Positions 62,481-64,000 of a stretch of 64,000 nucleotides of DNA are shown here, piece after piece. Position numbers and translations under genes: made by a program. The stretch covers positions 133,067-197,066 of the forward strand of contig CAUYUJ010018553.1 in the NCBI GenBank assembly GCA_963575745.1. Direction: 5' to 3'. Position 1 is the stretch's first letter, and each line of letters begins with the position of its first letter. Below the pieces are notes generated by a model, which had not been told where the DNA came from, did not search any database, and saw nothing but the letters and a program-made list of their open reading frames with translations. The stretch is from Prorocentrum cordatum. Its lineage: Eukaryota > Sar > Dinophyceae > Prorocentrales > Prorocentraceae.

Positions 62481-62935
62481 TCACTGATCAACGCCGATGG
62501 CCATTGGAATGCATTGGAATACCGATCTACGGATTGGCCAAACACGTACACATTGTTCTCAGTTCAGTTGAGCGTGAGTGTTCACGAGCAATTTTTATTG
62601 AGAGTTTAGATTCCTAGGGCGCTGGACGTCAAGCTTCGCTGTATGGTATTTTACAGTTGACCTCATCAGCAGGTCAACTGAGTGCGAGCAATGCCCCGTG
62701 AAACAATGACCCTGGAGGGCCCTGGAGTGAACGGAGAGGCCTCAGTTGGATCGAAGATGCGCCCCTAAGCCCAAGCTAGGCAGCCTTCCTACGGCATGTT
62801 TCGACCGACCCACCTAGTCGAAGATCACCTAGGTCACCTAGGTCACCCCCAGCGCATCGCGGGGCGCGACGCGCGAATCTAGGTGACCTAGGCAACGTAT
62901 TGGCAGGAGGAGAAGTATATACATCATAGAGATCA
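62481..62935. repeat. Spacer with two palindromes
   Basis: CAGTTGACCTCATCAGCAGG followed by TCAACTG (62654-62680) is one hairpin. CACCTAGGTCACCTAGGTCA (62835 onward) pairs with TAGGTGACCTAGG (62879-62892). No gene. Confidence 0.6.
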
Positions 62936-63150
62936 TACATTTACATGGTCATATGTGCGTGCATCAAGCCATACACACATTCGCACGTATATGTATGGAT
63001 ACGCATACCTATGCATATGCAGATGCGTAGACATAAACGCATACAAACATATAAGACAACTATGTGTATGCATATATGTTTGTTTGCATGTATGTAGGTA
63101 TGTGTGGTCTGTGTGTGAGTATGTATGTACGCGTGCATGTAATTATGCGT
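62936..63150 (+). repeat. Degenerate TACA/TATG microsatellite
   Basis: Words ATACATAC, TATGCATA and GTATGTATG recur with many substitutions, an old relative of the arrays at 40348 and 41863. Confidence 0.8.
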
Positions 63151-63413
63151 GCACGTCCCAGAAATTTCGAGAGGCCCTGAAGTGTCACGTGTCACGAGAG
63201 ACCCCAAGAAGCCCCTAGGATCCAACAAGAAGCCAAACAAGGGTAGACCCCCAGCTCAATCTCCAAGACCCCAATCTCCAACCCCAGACCAAGACCCCAG
63301 AACCGCTTCCAGGGTCACCGGCGGAGCGTCGTCCCTGCCTCCCTATCCTCGCCCTCCCCCTCCCCCTTCCCCTCCCTCCCCGCATTCACTCACCTCCTTC
63401 TCCTCCTCCTCCC
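63151..63413. other. Unassigned spacer
   Basis: GGCCCTGAAG and CCAAGAAGCC words resemble the microrepeat family, followed by a C-rich stretch. No gene. Confidence 0.4.
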
Positions 63414-63428
63414 TTGCAGCCATTTTGG
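63414..63428 (+). other. Possible DinoSL core upstream of the last gene
   Basis: AGCCATTTTGGCT, 13 consecutive bases of the leader, followed by TTCTCAG instead of CAAG. It lies about 30 bp before the ATG at 63457, on the same strand. It is partly self-complementary (AGCC...GGCT), so it could also be chance. Confidence 0.4.
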
Positions 63429-63456
63429 CTTTCTCAGATTTCAGAAGGCAATATTT

Positions 63457-64000
63457 ATGCCGCTCCCTTTGGAGTGCCGTCTCCAGATCCTTGTCAAGCA
63501 CTACGGGTGCATAGACGATGATGGCAGGGCAGCAATCACGAACGTATACGAGCTTGCCAGACACTTCGAAGACGACCTCGGATTCGAGATCAGGGACGCA
63601 CAGCACGTTAGATATCTTGTCCAAGCCAAGCGAGAATCGTTCCTCGCCAGAGGTTCGTCCAAGAAGTGGCCCAAATACAACCTCGACGTCATAGCCAGGA
63701 TTCTCGAGGCAATGGGCGCAGTGATAGACGAGGACGAGTGGATCCGCATTCGCGTAGGCGAATGCTCCTCCTCCTCCTCCTCCTGCTCCGTCTCCTTCTC
63801 CTCTCCTTACTCACCACCTTGCCGCCCTCTCCTTGTTCGCCGGCGCGCCCCGCGGCCCCCCCCCCTCAGGGCTCGAGCGCGTCGTCGAGGAGAGCCTCGC
63901 TGCTCCTGGCGACGGCGGCGACGGCCCCAGCGGCGCGGCGGTGGCCGCGCGGGCCGCTCGAGACGCCGCCGCCAGGACCGGCGCGGGCAGAGGGAGGAGG
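63457..64000 (+). CDS. Hypothetical protein, partial (runs off the window)
   Basis: ATG at 63457-63459 opens MPLPLECRLQILVKHYGCID, DDGRAAITNVYELARHFEDD, LGFEIRDAQHVRYLVQAKRE, SSKKWPKYNLDVIARILEAM and GAVIDEDEWIRIRVGE, a compact, coding-looking sequence with balanced codon use. The open frame continues to the edge, but beyond about 63745 it becomes Ser- then Arg-rich. An intron is likely from a GT near 63749 (CGC then GTAGGC) to the strong acceptor CCCCCCCCCTCAG at about 63867, after which another frame reads LERVVEESLAAPGDGGDGPS and AAVAARAARDAAARTG. Function unknown. No signal peptide. Confidence 0.6.
   Translation, partial: MPLPLECRLQILVKHYGCIDDDGRAAITNVYELARHFEDDLGFEIRDAQHVRYLVQAKRESFLARGSSKKWPKYNLDVIARILEAMGAVIDEDEWIRIRVGECSSSSSSCSVSFSSPYSPPCRPLLVRRRAPRPPPLRARARRRGEPRCSWRRRRRPQRRGGGRAGRSRRRRQDRRGQREE

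Overview
The window reads as nuclear DNA of a dinoflagellate. The decisive sign is an exact copy of the dinoflagellate trans-splicing leader (DinoSL) in the genomic plus strand at 19709-19730, with three more degenerate copies at 51740-51761 (minus), 61553-61574 and about 63414-63428. Supporting signs are GC-rich multi-exon genes in one orientation at the left edge, PPR-like arrays of the SYSAxISxCExGxQW type, a PIF1-like helicase, copia- and LINE-type retroelement remnants, and very abundant micro- and minisatellites. No bacterial operon, rRNA, tRNA or CRISPR array is visible.

Layout. 1-6.6 kb: three minus-strand multi-exon genes of unknown function, whose introns and spacers carry about 25 small CCCCTC-N-AGGGG hairpins, several just upstream of 3' splice sites. 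6.7-13.4 kb: tandem repeats, a 1.4-kb segmental duplication built on an 8-bp satellite, and a small element with terminal direct repeats. 13.7-19.6 kb: a LINE fragment, two B-box-bearing GC palindromes, and a 2-kb array of CTTGGGGGCC-type microrepeats with a roughly 390-bp higher-order unit. 19.7-21.3 kb: a leader-tagged, intronless glycosyltransferase (GT15-like) pseudogene. 22.4-24.5 kb: an inverted copy of the microrepeat array and a second LINE fragment. 25.4-33.8 kb: a decayed copia-type LTR retrotransposon (minus) containing three later MITE insertions, a hairpin tandem duplication and microsatellite expansions. 34-42 kb: microsatellites, a 669-bp direct duplication and two foldback elements. 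42.6-44.8 kb: a degenerate PPR-like gene (minus). 46-48 kb: a 111-bp satellite with higher-order structure. 49.7 kb: another MITE. 50.4-51.8 kb: a second, leader-preceded PPR-like gene (minus). 53.7-61.1 kb: a PIF1-like helicase (minus) split by a 4.3-kb terminal-inverted-repeat element with a 6-bp target duplication and by a GTA microsatellite. 61.6-62.5 kb: an intact intronless ORF of unknown function behind a leader relict. 63.5 kb to the end: the first part of a plus-strand gene.

How it fits together. Little here is a functional pathway. The window records genome turnover: mRNAs tagged with the spliced leader were reverse-transcribed and reinserted, LTR and LINE elements landed and decayed, at least four families of short inverted-repeat elements inserted later, and triplet repeats expanded inside former coding sequence. 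At the MITE insertions in the copia element and at the 4.3-kb insertion in the helicase, notional removal of the insert plus one target-site copy restores the reading frame exactly, so element boundaries and relative ages can be read directly. Positions of exons are by eye; no alignment or database search was run.
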